Shown here piece by piece: positions 45,109-55,819 of a stretch of 64,000 nt of DNA. Under the pieces are notes generated by a model, which did not search any database, was not told where the DNA came from, and was given only the letters and a program-made list of their open reading frames with translations. The DNA lies in contig NZ_CP126981.1 of assembly GCF_030252325.1 (NCBI RefSeq), positions 5,038,434 through 5,102,433 on the forward strand, written 5' to 3'. Within the stretch, counting starts at the first letter, position 1, and the number at the start of each line of letters is the position of its first letter. Position numbers and translations under genes: made by a program. Source of the stretch: Candidatus Mycobacterium wuenschmannii (GTDB taxonomy: Bacteria; Actinomycetota; Actinomycetes; Mycobacteriales; Mycobacteriaceae).

Positions 45109-45587
45109 AAAGGCTGATAGCACTGGGAGTTTCGGTGATCCTCTGTGCGGAACTGGTCGCGCTGTCGCTGCACGACCGCCGGTTGGTGCTCTGGGCCGCC
45201 GGCGCCGCGGTGTTGTTCGCGTTGGTCAACGTGCGCCAGGTGCTGGGGCGTGACATCGACGCGCCGCCGCCCGAGATCCCCAATGCGCTGGAGGAGACGC
45301 TGCGCAGCTGGTTGTCCCGGACGCAGACCCTGATCCATCGGTCGGAATCCACCCGGGCCGACTGGGATCGCCATCTGCGCCCAATGTTGGCCCGTCGGTT
45401 CGGGATCGCCACCGGTCAGAAGCAGACCAAGGATCCGGCGGCGTTCGCCGCCACGGGTCGCGCCCTGTTCGGCTCCGAGCTATGGGGGTGGGTAGACCCC
45501 AACAACGTGTCGCGGACCGGCATGAGCGAACCCGGACCCGGCCGGGCGATGCTCGAAGAGATCCTGGAACGGCTCGAGCAGGTATGA
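45105..45587 (+). CDS. Rv3165c-like membrane protein
   Basis: 160 residues, equal to M. tuberculosis Rv3165c as remembered. Two membrane helices at residues about 3-22 and 28-46, then a cytoplasmic helical domain (ALEETLRSWLSRTQTLIHR, RHLRPMLARRFGIATGQ, GRAMLEEILERLEQV). It sits between the DUF4129 and MoxR genes, as in other MoxR operons, and probably forms part of the same membrane complex. GTG start overlaps the upstream stop. Confidence 0.78.
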   Translation: MKRLIALGVSVILCAELVALSLHDRRLVLWAAGAAVLFALVNVRQVLGRDIDAPPPEIPNALEETLRSWLSRTQTLIHRSESTRADWDRHLRPMLARRFGIATGQKQTKDPAAFAATGRALFGSELWGWVDPNNVSRTGMSEPGPGRAMLEEILERLEQV

Positions 45588-45606
45588 CAGGGGGAAGGCG
45601 TCCGAA

Positions 45607-46575
45607 ATGACTTCGGAGACTGTGGAATCGACAACGGCCCGTGCGGTGGCGGTGCTAGACGAGATCGAACGCGTCGTGGTCGGCAAGCGCGAGGCGCTGA
45701 CGCTGATCCTGACGACCGTGCTCGCCCGCGGCCACGTCTTGATCGAAGACCTCCCGGGCCTGGGAAAGACACTGATCGCCCGGTCGTTCGCCGCGGCGCT
45801 CGGGCTGGATTTCACCCGTGTGCAGTTCACCCCCGACCTGCTGCCGGCGGACCTGCTCGGTTCGACGGTCTACGACATGCGTTCGGGCCAATTCGATTTC
45901 CGCCCCGGTCCGATCTTCACCCATCTGCTGCTGGCCGACGAGATCAACCGCACACCGCCCAAGACCCAGGCCGCGCTGCTGGAGGCGATGGCCGAGGGCC
46001 AGGTCAGCATCGACGGAGTGACCCATCCGCTGCCGCAGCCGTTCATCGTGCTGGCCACCGACAATCCGATCGAATACGAGGGCACGTATCCGCTGCCGGA
46101 GGCGCAACTCGACCGGTTCGCGGTGCGGCTCGAACTTCGCTATCTCTCGGAGCGCGACGAGGTTTCGATGCTGCGCCGCCGCCTGGATCGCGGATCGGCC
46201 GAGCCGATGGTCAATCAGGTTGTGGATCAACATGATCTGATGGCGATGCGCGAATCCGTCGAGCAGGTGAGCGTACATGAGGACGTGCTGAACTACGTGG
46301 TGTCGCTGGCCGCCGCGACGCGTCACCACCCGCAGGTTGCGGTCGGCGCCAGCCCGCGCGCGGAAATCGACCTGGTGCAACTCGCGCGGGCCCGCGCCCT
46401 GCTCCTCGGCCGCGACTACGTCGTCCCCGAGGACATCAAGGCCCTGGCGCCGGCGGCGGTGGCACACCGGATCACCTTGCGGCCCGAGATGTGGGTACGC
46501 AAGATCCAGGGCTCGGACGTCGTCGAGGAACTGTTGCGGCGGTTGCCCGTACCGCGCACCCGCAGCGATGATTGA
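45607..46575 (+). CDS. moxR3: MoxR-family AAA+ ATPase
   Basis: 322 residues. Walker A (EDLPGLGKTLIARS), Walker B (LLLADEINRTPPKTQAALLEAM), sensor 1 (VLATDNPIEYEGTYPLPEAQLDRF) and sensor 2 (ASPRAEIDLVQLARARALLLGR) are all present. MoxR ATPases act as chaperone-like remodelers together with the vWA/DUF58 protein encoded next. It corresponds to MoxR3 (Rv3164c) by gene order. It overlaps the DUF58 gene by eight bases. Confidence 0.92.
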   Translation: MTSETVESTTARAVAVLDEIERVVVGKREALTLILTTVLARGHVLIEDLPGLGKTLIARSFAAALGLDFTRVQFTPDLLPADLLGSTVYDMRSGQFDFRPGPIFTHLLLADEINRTPPKTQAALLEAMAEGQVSIDGVTHPLPQPFIVLATDNPIEYEGTYPLPEAQLDRFAVRLELRYLSERDEVSMLRRRLDRGSAEPMVNQVVDQHDLMAMRESVEQVSVHEDVLNYVVSLAAATRHHPQVAVGASPRAEIDLVQLARARALLLGRDYVVPEDIKALAPAAVAHRITLRPEMWVRKIQGSDVVEELLRRLPVPRTRSDD

Positions 46576-47812
46576 AACGCGCGAGGTCCAGTTGCATTGG
46601 CGTGCATCGGCATTGACGCGGGCCATCGCCACCTGCGCCGCCCTCGCTCTGGCCGTCGGGCTGATCAGGTCGAGCTGGCAACTGGTCGCGTTCGCGGCGC
46701 CGCTGCTCGGGGTGCTCTGCTCGATCAGCTGGCAGCGGCCGCTGCCCAGGGTCACCGTGCACGCCGAACCCGGATCGCAGCGGTGCTTCGAGTCGGAGCC
46801 GATGCAGCTGAGCATGTGGGCGGACACCGAAACAGTCGGCACCGCAATCAAACTCACCGCCTCGGTGGTCGACGGAATGACGCTCGACGTGACGCCGGGG
46901 GAGCGCCTGACCGTCACCACCAGCGCCGAACGATGGGGACGCTACCCCGTTCGGGGCACCGTCGACGTCGTCGCGCACGGCGGACTGCTGACCGGCGTCG
47001 GCACGGTCGACGCGGCGGAGGTGATCGTCTTCCCGATGACGCCACCCCAGCCGACCGCCCTGCCGCCGACCGAACTGCTCGACCGGCTGGGCACCCACCT
47101 GACCCGCCACATCGGCCGGGGCGTCGAGTACGCAGACATCCGCACCTACGTGCCCGGCGATCAACTGCGCACGGTCAATTGGCCGGTGAGCGCCCGTCGC
47201 GGCCGACTGCACGTGACCCAGCGACTGACCGACCGCTCCGCCGACGTCGTGGTGCTGATCGACGGGTACCCGCAGCCCGCCGGGCCCGCGAGCGAGGCCA
47301 CCGAACGCATCGTGCGCGGGGCCGCGCAGGTGGTGCAGACCGCACTGCGCAACGGCGACCGGGCCGGCATCGTCACGCTCGGCGGCCGCAGGCCACGCTG
47401 GCTCGGAGCCGACATCGGGCAGCGCCAGTTCTACCGTGTGCTGGATGCCGTGCTCGACGCGGGCGACGAATTCGAGAGCACCACAGGAACATTGGCGCCA
47501 CGGGCCGCGATCCCGTCGGGCGCGATCGTGGTGGGCTTCTCGACGCTGCTCGACACCGAGTTCGCGCTGGCGCTGATCGACCTGCGGCGGCGCGGGCACG
47601 TCGTGGTCGCGGTCGACGTGCTGCAAGGCGCTCCGTTCCGCACGGCCCAGGATCCGCTGGTCGACCGGATGTGGGCGTTGCAGCGCTCGGCCATGTACCG
47701 AGACATGGGGACCGTCGGCGTCGACGTGGTGGCCTGGCAGGCCGACCGCGCGCTGGACCAGTCCATGCAGGCCGTGCCCGATCACCGTCGCCGGTTGGCG
47801 GGACGACGATGA
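46568..47812 (+). CDS. DUF58 (von Willebrand A-like) protein, Rv3163c-like
   Basis: 414 residues. Two N-terminal hydrophobic helices (about 15-53) are followed by a beta-rich part and the DUF58 signature GVEYADIRTYVPGDQLRTVNW, then a vWA-like region (VVLIDGYPQPAGP, GDRAGIVTLGG, GAIVVGFSTLLD). Partner of MoxR ATPases. The ATG lies within the moxR3 end, and its stop overlaps the next gene by ATGA. Longer frames upstream are shadows of moxR3. Confidence 0.87.
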   Translation: MIETREVQLHWRASALTRAIATCAALALAVGLIRSSWQLVAFAAPLLGVLCSISWQRPLPRVTVHAEPGSQRCFESEPMQLSMWADTETVGTAIKLTASVVDGMTLDVTPGERLTVTTSAERWGRYPVRGTVDVVAHGGLLTGVGTVDAAEVIVFPMTPPQPTALPPTELLDRLGTHLTRHIGRGVEYADIRTYVPGDQLRTVNWPVSARRGRLHVTQRLTDRSADVVVLIDGYPQPAGPASEATERIVRGAAQVVQTALRNGDRAGIVTLGGRRPRWLGADIGQRQFYRVLDAVLDAGDEFESTTGTLAPRAAIPSGAIVVGFSTLLDTEFALALIDLRRRGHVVVAVDVLQGAPFRTAQDPLVDRMWALQRSAMYRDMGTVGVDVVAWQADRALDQSMQAVPDHRRRLAGRR

Positions 47813-48264
47813 TGCGGCGGGGCGCGGCGCACGTCCTGGCGACGGGGTGTGGCTTGCTGATGGTGGCCGCCGTCGGTGTCGGGACCCACGGTCCGGCACG
47901 GGCGATCGCGGCGGCGGCGGTGATTGCGGTGGCGCTGGCCGCCGTGTTCCGTCCGGTCGCCACCTTCGCCGTTCTGCTCACCGTGGCTGTTATTGGTGTG
48001 ACCGGCGCGACGGCGTTGGTGGCCGCGGTCGCGGGCCTCTCGGCGGCGGTCTATCTGGTGCTGCGGCACGCAGCCGCGAGCGGTGTCGGGCTGGACTCGG
48101 TGAGCGCCGCGACGCTGATCGCCGCGATGGGGTTCACGCTGGCGGGCCTGGTCGCGGCCGCTTTTCCGCTGCAAGTGCCGTGGCTGCCGTTGCTCGCGCC
48201 GCTGGCCGTGTTCGCCGCGTACCTGCTGGCCGCCCGGCCGTTTCTGCGCGACGACGGCGACTAG
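47809..48264 (+). CDS. Rv3162c-like integral membrane protein
   Basis: 151 residues, almost wholly hydrophobic: about five membrane helices (VLATGCGLLMVAAVGVGT, AIAAAAVIAVALAAVF, TFAVLLTVAVIGVTGATALVAAV, ATLIAAMGFTLAGLVAAAF, WLPLLAPLAVFAAYLLA). It ends with FLRDDGD. Last gene of the MoxR block; start overlaps the DUF58 stop. Confidence 0.78.
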   Translation: MMRRGAAHVLATGCGLLMVAAVGVGTHGPARAIAAAAVIAVALAAVFRPVATFAVLLTVAVIGVTGATALVAAVAGLSAAVYLVLRHAAASGVGLDSVSAATLIAAMGFTLAGLVAAAFPLQVPWLPLLAPLAVFAAYLLAARPFLRDDGD

Positions 48265-48325
48265 GAGATGCCCGTCACAGCATGGCGAAACGCGTCTTGA
48301 CCGGTGGTCTGTTGGGGGCAACAAT

Positions 48326-48583
48326 ATGCGGATGCCGCAAGAAGAGCGGGCGTTGATCAGCGACGTCGAACGTCGCCTCGCCGAGAAGTACTCGGCGCTT
48401 CCGATGGACCATGTCGCCGCCGTTGTGCGGCATGCGTACGCGCAGTTTCAGGCCAGCCGGGTGCGGGATTTCATTCCGTTGCTGGTCCAGCGGCGTGCCG
48501 ATGAGGAACTCGAGGAGTTGAGCGTCCTGCGGCCCGACCTGGCGGCGGTAGCGCTCGATGATTTCACCACCGCCGGCGTCTGA
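48326..48583 (+). CDS. Small three-helix-bundle dimerisation domain protein
   Basis: 85 residues (or 83 from the ATG at 48332). It consists of three predicted helices (EERALISDVERRLAEKY, MDHVAAVVRHAYAQFQ, PLLVQRRADEELEEL), matching small actinobacterial three-helix-bundle dimerisation proteins. GGGGG precedes the start. Role unknown. Confidence 0.72.
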   Translation: MRMPQEERALISDVERRLAEKYSALPMDHVAAVVRHAYAQFQASRVRDFIPLLVQRRADEELEELSVLRPDLAAVALDDFTTAGV

Positions 48584-48663
48584 CGGCTTGGCAGTTTCGG
48601 CCTAATTCTTTAACTACCTCGGTACCGTGACTCCGCAGGGGCTATCTGCGAGGGGGAGTTTCG

Positions 48664-49976
48664 GTGACCAGACTTGGGGAGCGCGCGATCGTCTGTGGCG
48701 CGGGCATGGGCGGTCTGCTCGCCGCTCGGGTGCTCAGTGACTTCTACGACTCGGTGACTGTGATCGAGCGGGACAAGCTACCGGAGGCTGTCGATCACCG
48801 GCGGGGAGTGCCGCAGAGCCGGCACTTCCATGTCTTGTGGAGCCGCGGCGCTCAGGAACTGGACCGGCTCTTCCCGGGAATTCACGACGAAACGGTCGCG
48901 GACGGCGCGGCGATATGCGACGACGGCGACATGTCCCGGGTATCGATTCGGGTGGCCGGACACGAGCTGAGCCGCGAGGGCAAGTTCAGCGACCCGTCGG
49001 CGGTGACACTGCACCTGTTCTGTTGAGTCGGCCGCTGCTGGAAGGCCACGTCCGGCGTCGGGTCAAGGCGATCGACAACGTCGAAATCCTCGACGGACAC
49101 GAGCTTGTCGCGCCGATCGCGCCTACGCCGCAACGCGTCACCGGAGTCGTTATCTCAGACCGCGAGACCGGCGACGAGCGGCGACTGGACGCGGACCTGG
49201 TGGTCGACGCGATGGGCCGCGGCGCACGGACGCCCGCGTTCCTGGAGGACCTGGGCTACGAACGACCGCCCGTCGAAAAGTCGAAGACGACCGCCAACTA
49301 CGCCAGCCTGCTGATGCGCATCCCCGAGGGCATCATCAAAGAAAAGATGACGTTCGTCGTGCCAGAGCCGACCAAGGCGACAGGAGGGGCGTTCTCGGTC
49401 TACGAGCACGACACCTGGATCTTCACGCTGACCCGCGTAGCCGACAACGAGCCGCCCCAAGATCTCACCGGAATGATCCGCATGGCAACGCAATTCGCCC
49501 CTCCCGCACTACTACGGGCATTGAAACGGGGTCAGCCGATCAGTGAGATCTCCGTGTTCCGCTACCCGGGGGCAACCTGGCGGCGCTATGACCAAATGGA
49601 GCGGTTCCCGGCGGGCTTCCTGGTGTTCGGCGACGCGATCTGCAGCACCAATCCGATCTACGGCCAGGGTATGACGGTGGCCGCGCTGGAAGCGACCGCG
49701 CTGCAACGGCTTCTGGCCCAAGGAAGCGACGGCGTCGCACAGCGTTTCTTCGCGGCCGCGGCCGAGCAGATCGGACCGATGTGGGCGTCCAACCAGTTCA
49801 ACGATCGCTACATGGACAGCGGCGACCCCGAGGATGCGCCGTCCAAGGAGTTACTGGACTTCCGTGACGCGATGCTGTCGGCGGCGGAGACGAGTCCGGC
49901 CATGAGTGAAAAGCTCTACAGATCAATGAATCTCGTCGATCCGCCAACCGACTACAGTCCGCTGCTGGCGAACTAG
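48664..49976 (+). pseudogene. FAD-dependent monooxygenase with a frameshift
   Basis: The first 120 residues (AIVCGAGMGGLLAARVLSDFYDSVTVIERD, FAD-binding; GVPQSRHFHVLWSRG) end at a TGA at 49024-49026. The family continues in another frame immediately (LLSRPLLEGHVRRRVKAI...), including VFGDAICSTNPIYGQGMTVAALEA and a normal C-terminus at 49976. A 1-base loss (or 2-base gain) just before 49026 would explain it. Restored, the protein would be about 437 residues, normal for this flavin-dependent family. GAGGGGGAG precedes the GTG start. Either a young pseudogene or a sequencing error. Confidence 0.8.
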
Positions 49977-50752
49977 CCCTGCGACTCGATCTGGCGCCGA
50001 TTGCGCGCACTGATCTCGGTGTAGCGGTCTTTGAGGCCGTCACGGTCCAGCGTCTGCGCGCCGGCGATCGCCTGCTCGGCCGCGAGCGCCGGATCGATGA
50101 CCGGCGCAGCGCCGGTGACGTAGATGTCCTTGAGTCCGGCCATGATCGGTCCGGGCACCTCAGCGATCTGGCCAGCGAGTTCGACCGCCCGGGTCAATAG
50201 CCGGTCGTGCGGGACGACCTCGGTGACCAGGCCGATCCGCTCGGCCCGTGCCGCGTCGATCACCTCGCCGGTCATGGACAACCGCCGCGCCATCGCGGCG
50301 CCGACGACGTGGGGGAGGCGCGCCGTCATCCCGCCACCGGGCAGGATTCCGACGCGGGCGTGGGTGTCGGCGAACACCGCGCGCTCCGATGCGACGAGAA
50401 AGTCGCAGCCCAAGGCCATTTCGAGCCCGCCGGTGAACACCGCGCCATTGATGGCGCCGACGATCGGGGTGCGCATCTCACCGGTTTGGCGGATGCAACT
50501 CTGGTCCTTGAACTGCTCGAAGTAGACCGAGCCGAGCCGCTGCGCCTCTTTGAGGTCGACGCCCGCGCAGAACGCCGGGTCGGCGCCGGTGAGGACCACC
50601 GCGCGTACCGACGGATCGTCGTCGGCGTCGCGTAGCGCCGCGTACAGCGTACCGATCAGGTCCGGGCTCAACGCATTTCGCTTCTCGGGCCGGTTCATGG
50701 TCAACACCCGGACCGCGCCGGTGTCGTCGCTGAGAACCAGCGAAGGAGTCAC
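49973..50752 (-). CDS. Crotonase family protein coupled to the nuo operon
   Basis: 259 residues. Oxyanion-hole segments DPAFCAGVDLKEA and INGAVFTGGLEMALGCDF. The first catalytic Glu (GGLEMAL) is present; the second is replaced by His (FADTHARVGILPGGG), as in a large mycobacterial clade whose activity is uncertain. The GTG start overlaps the nuoN stop (GTGA), so it is probably transcribed at the end of the Nuo operon. Its stop overlaps that of the frameshifted monooxygenase. Confidence 0.87.
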   Translation of the reverse strand: MTPSLVLSDDTGAVRVLTMNRPEKRNALSPDLIGTLYAALRDADDDPSVRAVVLTGADPAFCAGVDLKEAQRLGSVYFEQFKDQSCIRQTGEMRTPIVGAINGAVFTGGLEMALGCDFLVASERAVFADTHARVGILPGGGMTARLPHVVGAAMARRLSMTGEVIDAARAERIGLVTEVVPHDRLLTRAVELAGQIAEVPGPIMAGLKDIYVTGAAPVIDPALAAEQAIAGAQTLDRDGLKDRYTEISARNRRQIESQG

Positions 50753-52362
50753 GAGAGGAACTGCGCGGCCTGCCGGGCGAGGTCGAGCAGCGGCTGGGGG
50801 AAGATGCCCAACCCGATGGTGATGGCCGCGCAGACCGCGATGGCCGCCTTGCTCCAGAAGCTCGGCATCACGACGTGGACAGGCTCGGCATGCGACTCGG
50901 TGAAGAACATCAGCACGATCACCCGGACATAGAAGTACGCGGCGATGGCGCTGCCGATCACACCGACGATCACCAGCGGGACCGCTCCGCCCTTGGCCGC
51001 GGCCGAGAACACCGCGAACTTGCTGATGAAACCACTCGTCAGCGGGATGCCGGCGAATGCCAGCAGGAACATCGAAAACAGCAGGCCGACAACGGGATAC
51101 CGCTGACCCAAACCGGCCCAGTGCGCGGTGGTGGCGTCTTCATTGCCGTGCGCGTCGCGGATCAGGCTGACGACGGCGAACGCCCCCACCGTGCTGAAGC
51201 TGTAGGCGACCAGGTAGAACATCGTCGCCGCGAGGCCGACCGCGTTGTCGGCGATCACGCCGGTGAGCAGGAAGCCCACGTGCGCGATCGACGAGTAGGC
51301 CAGCATCCGCTTCACGTCGGTCTGCGTCACCGCAGTGATGGTGCCGACCGCGATGGTCAAGATCGCGATGGCCCACAGCACCGGACGCCACTGGTCGTGC
51401 AGCGGCGGCAGCGCGACGTAGACAACCCGCAGCAGCGCGCCGAACGCGGCGACCTTGGTCGCGGCCGCCATGAAGCCGGTGATCGGCGTCGGTGCCCCCT
51501 GGTACACGTCGGGGATCCAGGAGTGGAACGGCACGGCGCCGACCTTGAACAACAGGCCCACCGACAACAACGCGACACCGATCAGCGCGGTCGAGTGACT
51601 GTGGCCGGCGGCCAGCGCCTTCGCGATGCCGGGCAGTGACAGCGTGTCGGTGGCCCCGTACAGCAGCGCTACGCCATACAGGAAGAACGCCGACGAAAAG
51701 GCGCCCAGCAGAAAGTATTTCACCGCAGCTTCCTGCGACAGCAGGCGACGATGCCGGGCCAGTCCGCAGAGCAGGTAGAGCGGCAGCGACAGCACTTCGA
51801 GCGCCACGAACATGGTCAGCAGGTCGTTGGCCGCGGGGAACACCAGCATGCCGCCGACCGCCAACATCGTCAGCGGGAACACCTCGGTCTGGCTGGCGCC
51901 GGCCCGCTCCGCCTCGTGCTCAGCCGCGCTGTCCGGAACCGCGGATGCCTGCGGCGTAAAGGCTTCCAGCCCCGCGGGGGCATGTGAGGTGGCCGTCGCG
52001 GTGCCGGGGCCGGCGGCGGGATTGTCGCCCTTGTAGCGCTCCGCGAAGAAGAAGATGGCGAGGACCGCGACCAGCAGGACGGCGCCCTGCAGCAACAGGG
52101 TCGGCCCGTCGACGGCCAGCGCATGCAAGACCGCGTAGCGGCCCGGGGGATCAAGCTGGCGGGAGACGACGATGACCGCGGCGATCGCGGCGACCAATCC
52201 ACCGAGCGCGAGCAGGACCTGAGCGCCGTAGCGGGCCCGCCGAGGCAGGAAGGCCTCGACCAACACGCCGACGACCGCGACGCCGAAGACGATGAAAACG
52301 GGTGACAGCAGACCGTATTCGACGCTGGGAGTGGGTGCTGCGGAGGCCAGAAGAGACGTCAT
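50749..52362 (-). CDS. nuoN: NADH-quinone oxidoreductase subunit N
   Basis: 537 residues, about 14 membrane helices. Antiporter-like proton channel subunit of complex I: EAAVKYFLLGAFSSAFFLYG, VGAVPFHSWIPDVYQGAPTP, the conserved Lys/Glu in helix segments and KRMLAYSSIAHVGFLLTG. It has an extra hydrophilic loop (about 110-150, EAFTPQASAVPDSAAEHEAERA) seen in actinobacteria. Last gene of the Nuo set; ATG overlaps the nuoM stop. Confidence 0.95.
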   Translation of the reverse strand: MTSLLASAAPTPSVEYGLLSPVFIVFGVAVVGVLVEAFLPRRARYGAQVLLALGGLVAAIAAVIVVSRQLDPPGRYAVLHALAVDGPTLLLQGAVLLVAVLAIFFFAERYKGDNPAAGPGTATATSHAPAGLEAFTPQASAVPDSAAEHEAERAGASQTEVFPLTMLAVGGMLVFPAANDLLTMFVALEVLSLPLYLLCGLARHRRLLSQEAAVKYFLLGAFSSAFFLYGVALLYGATDTLSLPGIAKALAAGHSHSTALIGVALLSVGLLFKVGAVPFHSWIPDVYQGAPTPITGFMAAATKVAAFGALLRVVYVALPPLHDQWRPVLWAIAILTIAVGTITAVTQTDVKRMLAYSSIAHVGFLLTGVIADNAVGLAATMFYLVAYSFSTVGAFAVVSLIRDAHGNEDATTAHWAGLGQRYPVVGLLFSMFLLAFAGIPLTSGFISKFAVFSAAAKGGAVPLVIVGVIGSAIAAYFYVRVIVLMFFTESHAEPVHVVMPSFWSKAAIAVCAAITIGLGIFPQPLLDLARQAAQFLS

Positions 52363-53942
52363 CGGTGCGGTCCTTCCGCGATTCCGGGTACGTGAGCAGT
52401 GCCGGGTCGCACGATGGGCGCCGGGTCGTGCGCACCGATGGTCGCCATGGTGTCGCCCACCGCCGGGTTGATGATGTTGAGCACCGGCTTCGGGTAGATC
52501 CCCAGCACCAGCAGCAGCAGGAGAAGTGGTGCTACGACCAGGATCTCGCGCGGTACCAGGTCGCGGATCCGCTCGTTACCCGGTGTGACCGGGCCGGTCA
52601 TCACCCGCTGGTACAGCCACAGGATGTAGATCGAGGACAGCACCAAGGCGGTGACGCCGAACGCCGCGGCCAGCCAGTAACGGTTGTAAGTGCCCAGCAG
52701 CACCAGGAATTCGCTGACGAACGGCGCGAGGCCGGGCAGCGACACCGTCGCCAGGCCGGCGACCAGGAACGTGCCCGCCAGCACCGGGGCCACCTTCTGG
52801 ATCCCGCCGTAGGCGGCGATCGACCGGGTGCCGCGGCGCGACACCAGGAAGCCGGCGATCAGGAACACCGCGGCGGTGGAGATGCCGTGGTTGAGCATGT
52901 AGAGGGTCGACCCGCTCTGGCCCTGGCTCGTCATCACGAAGATGCCGAGAATGATGAATCCGAAGTGCGAGATCGACGTGTAGGCGATCAGGCGCATGAT
53001 GTCGGTCTGCCCGATCGCCACGATCGCGCCGTAGATCACGCCGATGACCGCCAGTGCGACGATGACGGGCCGGAAATACGTTGAGGCGTCAGGGAACAAC
53101 TGCAGGCAGTAACGCAGCATGCCGAACGTGCCGACCTTGTCCATCACCGCGGTAATGAGGACCGCGGTCGCGGGTGTCGACTCCACCGCGGCGTCGGGCA
53201 GCCAGCGGTGGAACGGCCACAGCGGCGCCTTGATGGCGAACGCGAACATGAATCCCAGGAACAGCGCCTTCATCACCCCCGACGAGGCGCCGAGGGTGCC
53301 GGTGGTGACGGCCGCGACGATCTGCCGGAAATCGAAGGTGCCCGTGCCGTGTTCGGCGGTCACCACGTACAGCCCGATCACCGCGGCCAACATGATCAGC
53401 CCGCCGAACAGGTTGTACAGCAAGAACTTCACCGCGGCCTTCGAGCGATGGGCGCCACCGCCGAATCCGCCGATGAGGAAGTACATCGGGATCAGCATGG
53501 CTTCGAAGAACACGTAGAACAGCAGCACATCCAGCGAGACCACGGAGATGAGCACCATCGACTCGATGGTCAACGTCAACGCCACGTAGGCCTGCGTACC
53601 GCGGGACCGCTCGCCGCCGTCGTTCCAGCCGGCAATCAACAGGAACGGCACCAGGATAGTGGTCACGAGCACCAGCATCAGCGCGATGCCGTCGACTCCG
53701 ATGGTGTAGCCGGCGCCGAAAGCCGGTATCCACGGGTGAGATTCGGTGAACTGATAGGTCGCGCCGCCGGCTTTGAACGCCAATGCGAGCCCGATCGACA
53801 GCGCCAGCACAACGACCGACACGGCCACGCCGAGCCACTTGGCGAACTGCCGGCCGCCCGCGGGGATCAGGATGATCACGACGGCGCCGACCAACGGCAG
53901 CAGCCAGAGGATCGACAGCCAGGGCAGGTGAGCACTTACCAC
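52359..53942 (-). CDS. nuoM: NADH-quinone oxidoreductase subunit M
   Basis: 527 residues with about 14 membrane helices. Complex I proton-pumping subunit: [55 protein letters not shown] and [20 protein letters not shown] start lies seven bases inside the nuoL end. Confidence 0.95.
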   Translation of the reverse strand: MVSAHLPWLSILWLLPLVGAVVIILIPAGGRQFAKWLGVAVSVVVLALSIGLALAFKAGGATYQFTESHPWIPAFGAGYTIGVDGIALMLVLVTTILVPFLLIAGWNDGGERSRGTQAYVALTLTIESMVLISVVSLDVLLFYVFFEAMLIPMYFLIGGFGGGAHRSKAAVKFLLYNLFGGLIMLAAVIGLYVVTAEHGTGTFDFRQIVAAVTTGTLGASSGVMKALFLGFMFAFAIKAPLWPFHRWLPDAAVESTPATAVLITAVMDKVGTFGMLRYCLQLFPDASTYFRPVIVALAVIGVIYGAIVAIGQTDIMRLIAYTSISHFGFIILGIFVMTSQGQSGSTLYMLNHGISTAAVFLIAGFLVSRRGTRSIAAYGGIQKVAPVLAGTFLVAGLATVSLPGLAPFVSEFLVLLGTYNRYWLAAAFGVTALVLSSIYILWLYQRVMTGPVTPGNERIRDLVPREILVVAPLLLLLLVLGIYPKPVLNIINPAVGDTMATIGAHDPAPIVRPGTAHVPGIAEGPHR

Positions 53943-55816
53943 GTTTGCACCGCCAGGATCGCGGCGGCGACGAGCGCCGCTCCGGCCAACATCGACAACG
54001 CGTAGTTACGGGCGAACCCGGTCTGGAAGGTGCGCAGCCACTGGGATGTGCGACCCACCAGATTGGCCAGCCCGGTGACCGAGCCGTCCACGCCCTGATC
54101 GTCGAATTCGACCAGCGCATGGGTGAGTTGAGCACCCGGTCGCATGAACACCTCCTCGTTGAAGGCATCGCCGTAGAGGTCGCGGCGGGCCGCGACGGTC
54201 AGTACGGAACCGGCGGGCGCGGTCTCGGGGACCGGCTTGCCGAGGTAACGCCACAGCGCGAACAGGAAGCCCACCGCGACGATGGCGACGGCCACGGCGC
54301 TCACCACCCAACTCGGCGCGACCGGCGTGCTCTCCTCGAACGTGGTAACCGGCTCGAGCCAGTGCTGCAGCGTGCCGCCCCAGCCGAGCAGTCCGCCGGA
54401 GAACACCGACCCGACCGCGAGCAGGATCATCGGCGAGGCCATCAGCGCGGGAGCCTCGTGTGGATGCGCGTCCTCGGCCCAACGCTTTTCGCCGAAGAAG
54501 GTCAGCAGCATCACCCGGGTCATGTAGAACGCCGTGATGCCCGCGCCCAGCAGGGCGGTGCCGCCGAGGATCCAGCCGCCGGCCCCACCGGCGCCCAGCG
54601 CGGCCTCGATGATGGCGTCCTTGGAGAAGAAGCCGGCGAACGGCGGGACCCCGATGATCGCGAGGTAGCCGAGGCCGAAGGTGGCGAAGGTGACCGGCAG
54701 CGCGCTGCGCAGGCCGCCGTAATGGCGCATGTCCTGCTCCTCGTGCATCGCGTGGATGATCGACCCGGAACCGAGGAAGAGGCCGGCCTTGAAGAAGCCG
54801 TGGGTGAGCAGGTGCAGGATCGCGAACGCATACCCGGCCGGGCCGAGGCCCGCGGCGAGCACCATGTAGCCGATCTGGCTCATCGTCGACGCTGCCAGCG
54901 CGCGCTTGATGTCGTCCTTGGCGCAGCCGATGATCGCCCCGAACATCAGCGTGACGGCGCCGACGATGATCACACCGAGGCGGGCGTCGGGAGACAGGCT
55001 GTAGAGCGGGTTGCACCGCACGATCAGGTACACACCGGCGGTCACCATCGTCGCGGCGTGGATCAGCGCGGACACCGGAGTGGGGCCTTCCATCGCGTCC
55101 CCGAGCCAGGCCTGCAGCGGGACCTGGGCGGATTTCGCGCAGGCGCCCGACAGCAGCAGCAGACCGATCCAGGTCAGCGCGCTGTGGCTGGCGCCGGGCG
55201 CCGAACCGAATGCGCCGGAGTACGACAGCGTGCCGAAGTTGGCGAAGATGACGAAGATCGCCAGCGCCAGGCCGGCGTCACCGACCCGGTTCATCACGAA
55301 CGCTTTCTTGGCTGCGGTCGCGGCGGTCGGCTTGTGATACCAGAACCCGATCAGCAGGTAGGACGCTAGACCAACGCCCTCCCAGCCGGCGTAGAGGCCG
55401 ACGAAGTTGTCGGCCACCACCAGCAGCAGCATCGCCGCCAGGAACAGGTTGAGGTAGGCGAAAAACCTACGGCGATCGGGATCTTCGGCCATGTAGGCCA
55501 CCGAGTAGATGTGGATCAACGACCCGACGCCGGTGATCAGCAGCACGAAACAGATGGACAGCTGGTCGATTTGGAGGCCGAAGTCGACCTGGAGGCCGTT
55601 GACGGGAATCCAGGTGAACAGGTTCTGCATGATCGTCCGGCCGTCGCCGTGACGACCGAGCAGGTCGGTCAGCAGCGTCACGCCGACACCGAACGAGCCC
55701 AGCGCCGTCAGGCAGCCCAGCCAGTGTCCCCACGAATCGGTGCGCCTGCCGCCGAGCAGCAGGATCGCGGCGCCGGCCGCGGGCAGCGCGACGAGCAGCC
55801 AGGTGAAATGTGTCAT
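53936..55816 (-). CDS. nuoL: NADH-quinone oxidoreductase subunit L
   Basis: 626 residues. Complex I antiporter-like subunit with the long amphipathic C-terminal helix: [104 protein letters not shown]. Three bases separate it from nuoK. Confidence 0.96.
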   Translation of the reverse strand: MTHFTWLLVALPAAGAAILLLGGRRTDSWGHWLGCLTALGSFGVGVTLLTDLLGRHGDGRTIMQNLFTWIPVNGLQVDFGLQIDQLSICFVLLITGVGSLIHIYSVAYMAEDPDRRRFFAYLNLFLAAMLLLVVADNFVGLYAGWEGVGLASYLLIGFWYHKPTAATAAKKAFVMNRVGDAGLALAIFVIFANFGTLSYSGAFGSAPGASHSALTWIGLLLLSGACAKSAQVPLQAWLGDAMEGPTPVSALIHAATMVTAGVYLIVRCNPLYSLSPDARLGVIIVGAVTLMFGAIIGCAKDDIKRALAASTMSQIGYMVLAAGLGPAGYAFAILHLLTHGFFKAGLFLGSGSIIHAMHEEQDMRHYGGLRSALPVTFATFGLGYLAIIGVPPFAGFFSKDAIIEAALGAGGAGGWILGGTALLGAGITAFYMTRVMLLTFFGEKRWAEDAHPHEAPALMASPMILLAVGSVFSGGLLGWGGTLQHWLEPVTTFEESTPVAPSWVVSAVAVAIVAVGFLFALWRYLGKPVPETAPAGSVLTVAARRDLYGDAFNEEVFMRPGAQLTHALVEFDDQGVDGSVTGLANLVGRTSQWLRTFQTGFARNYALSMLAGAALVAAAILAVQTW

Positions 55817-55819
55817 CCC

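Noticed and set aside
45655..46920. 421-codon minus-strand frame
   Set aside because: Antisense of moxR3 and the DUF58 gene, both of which have clear motifs.
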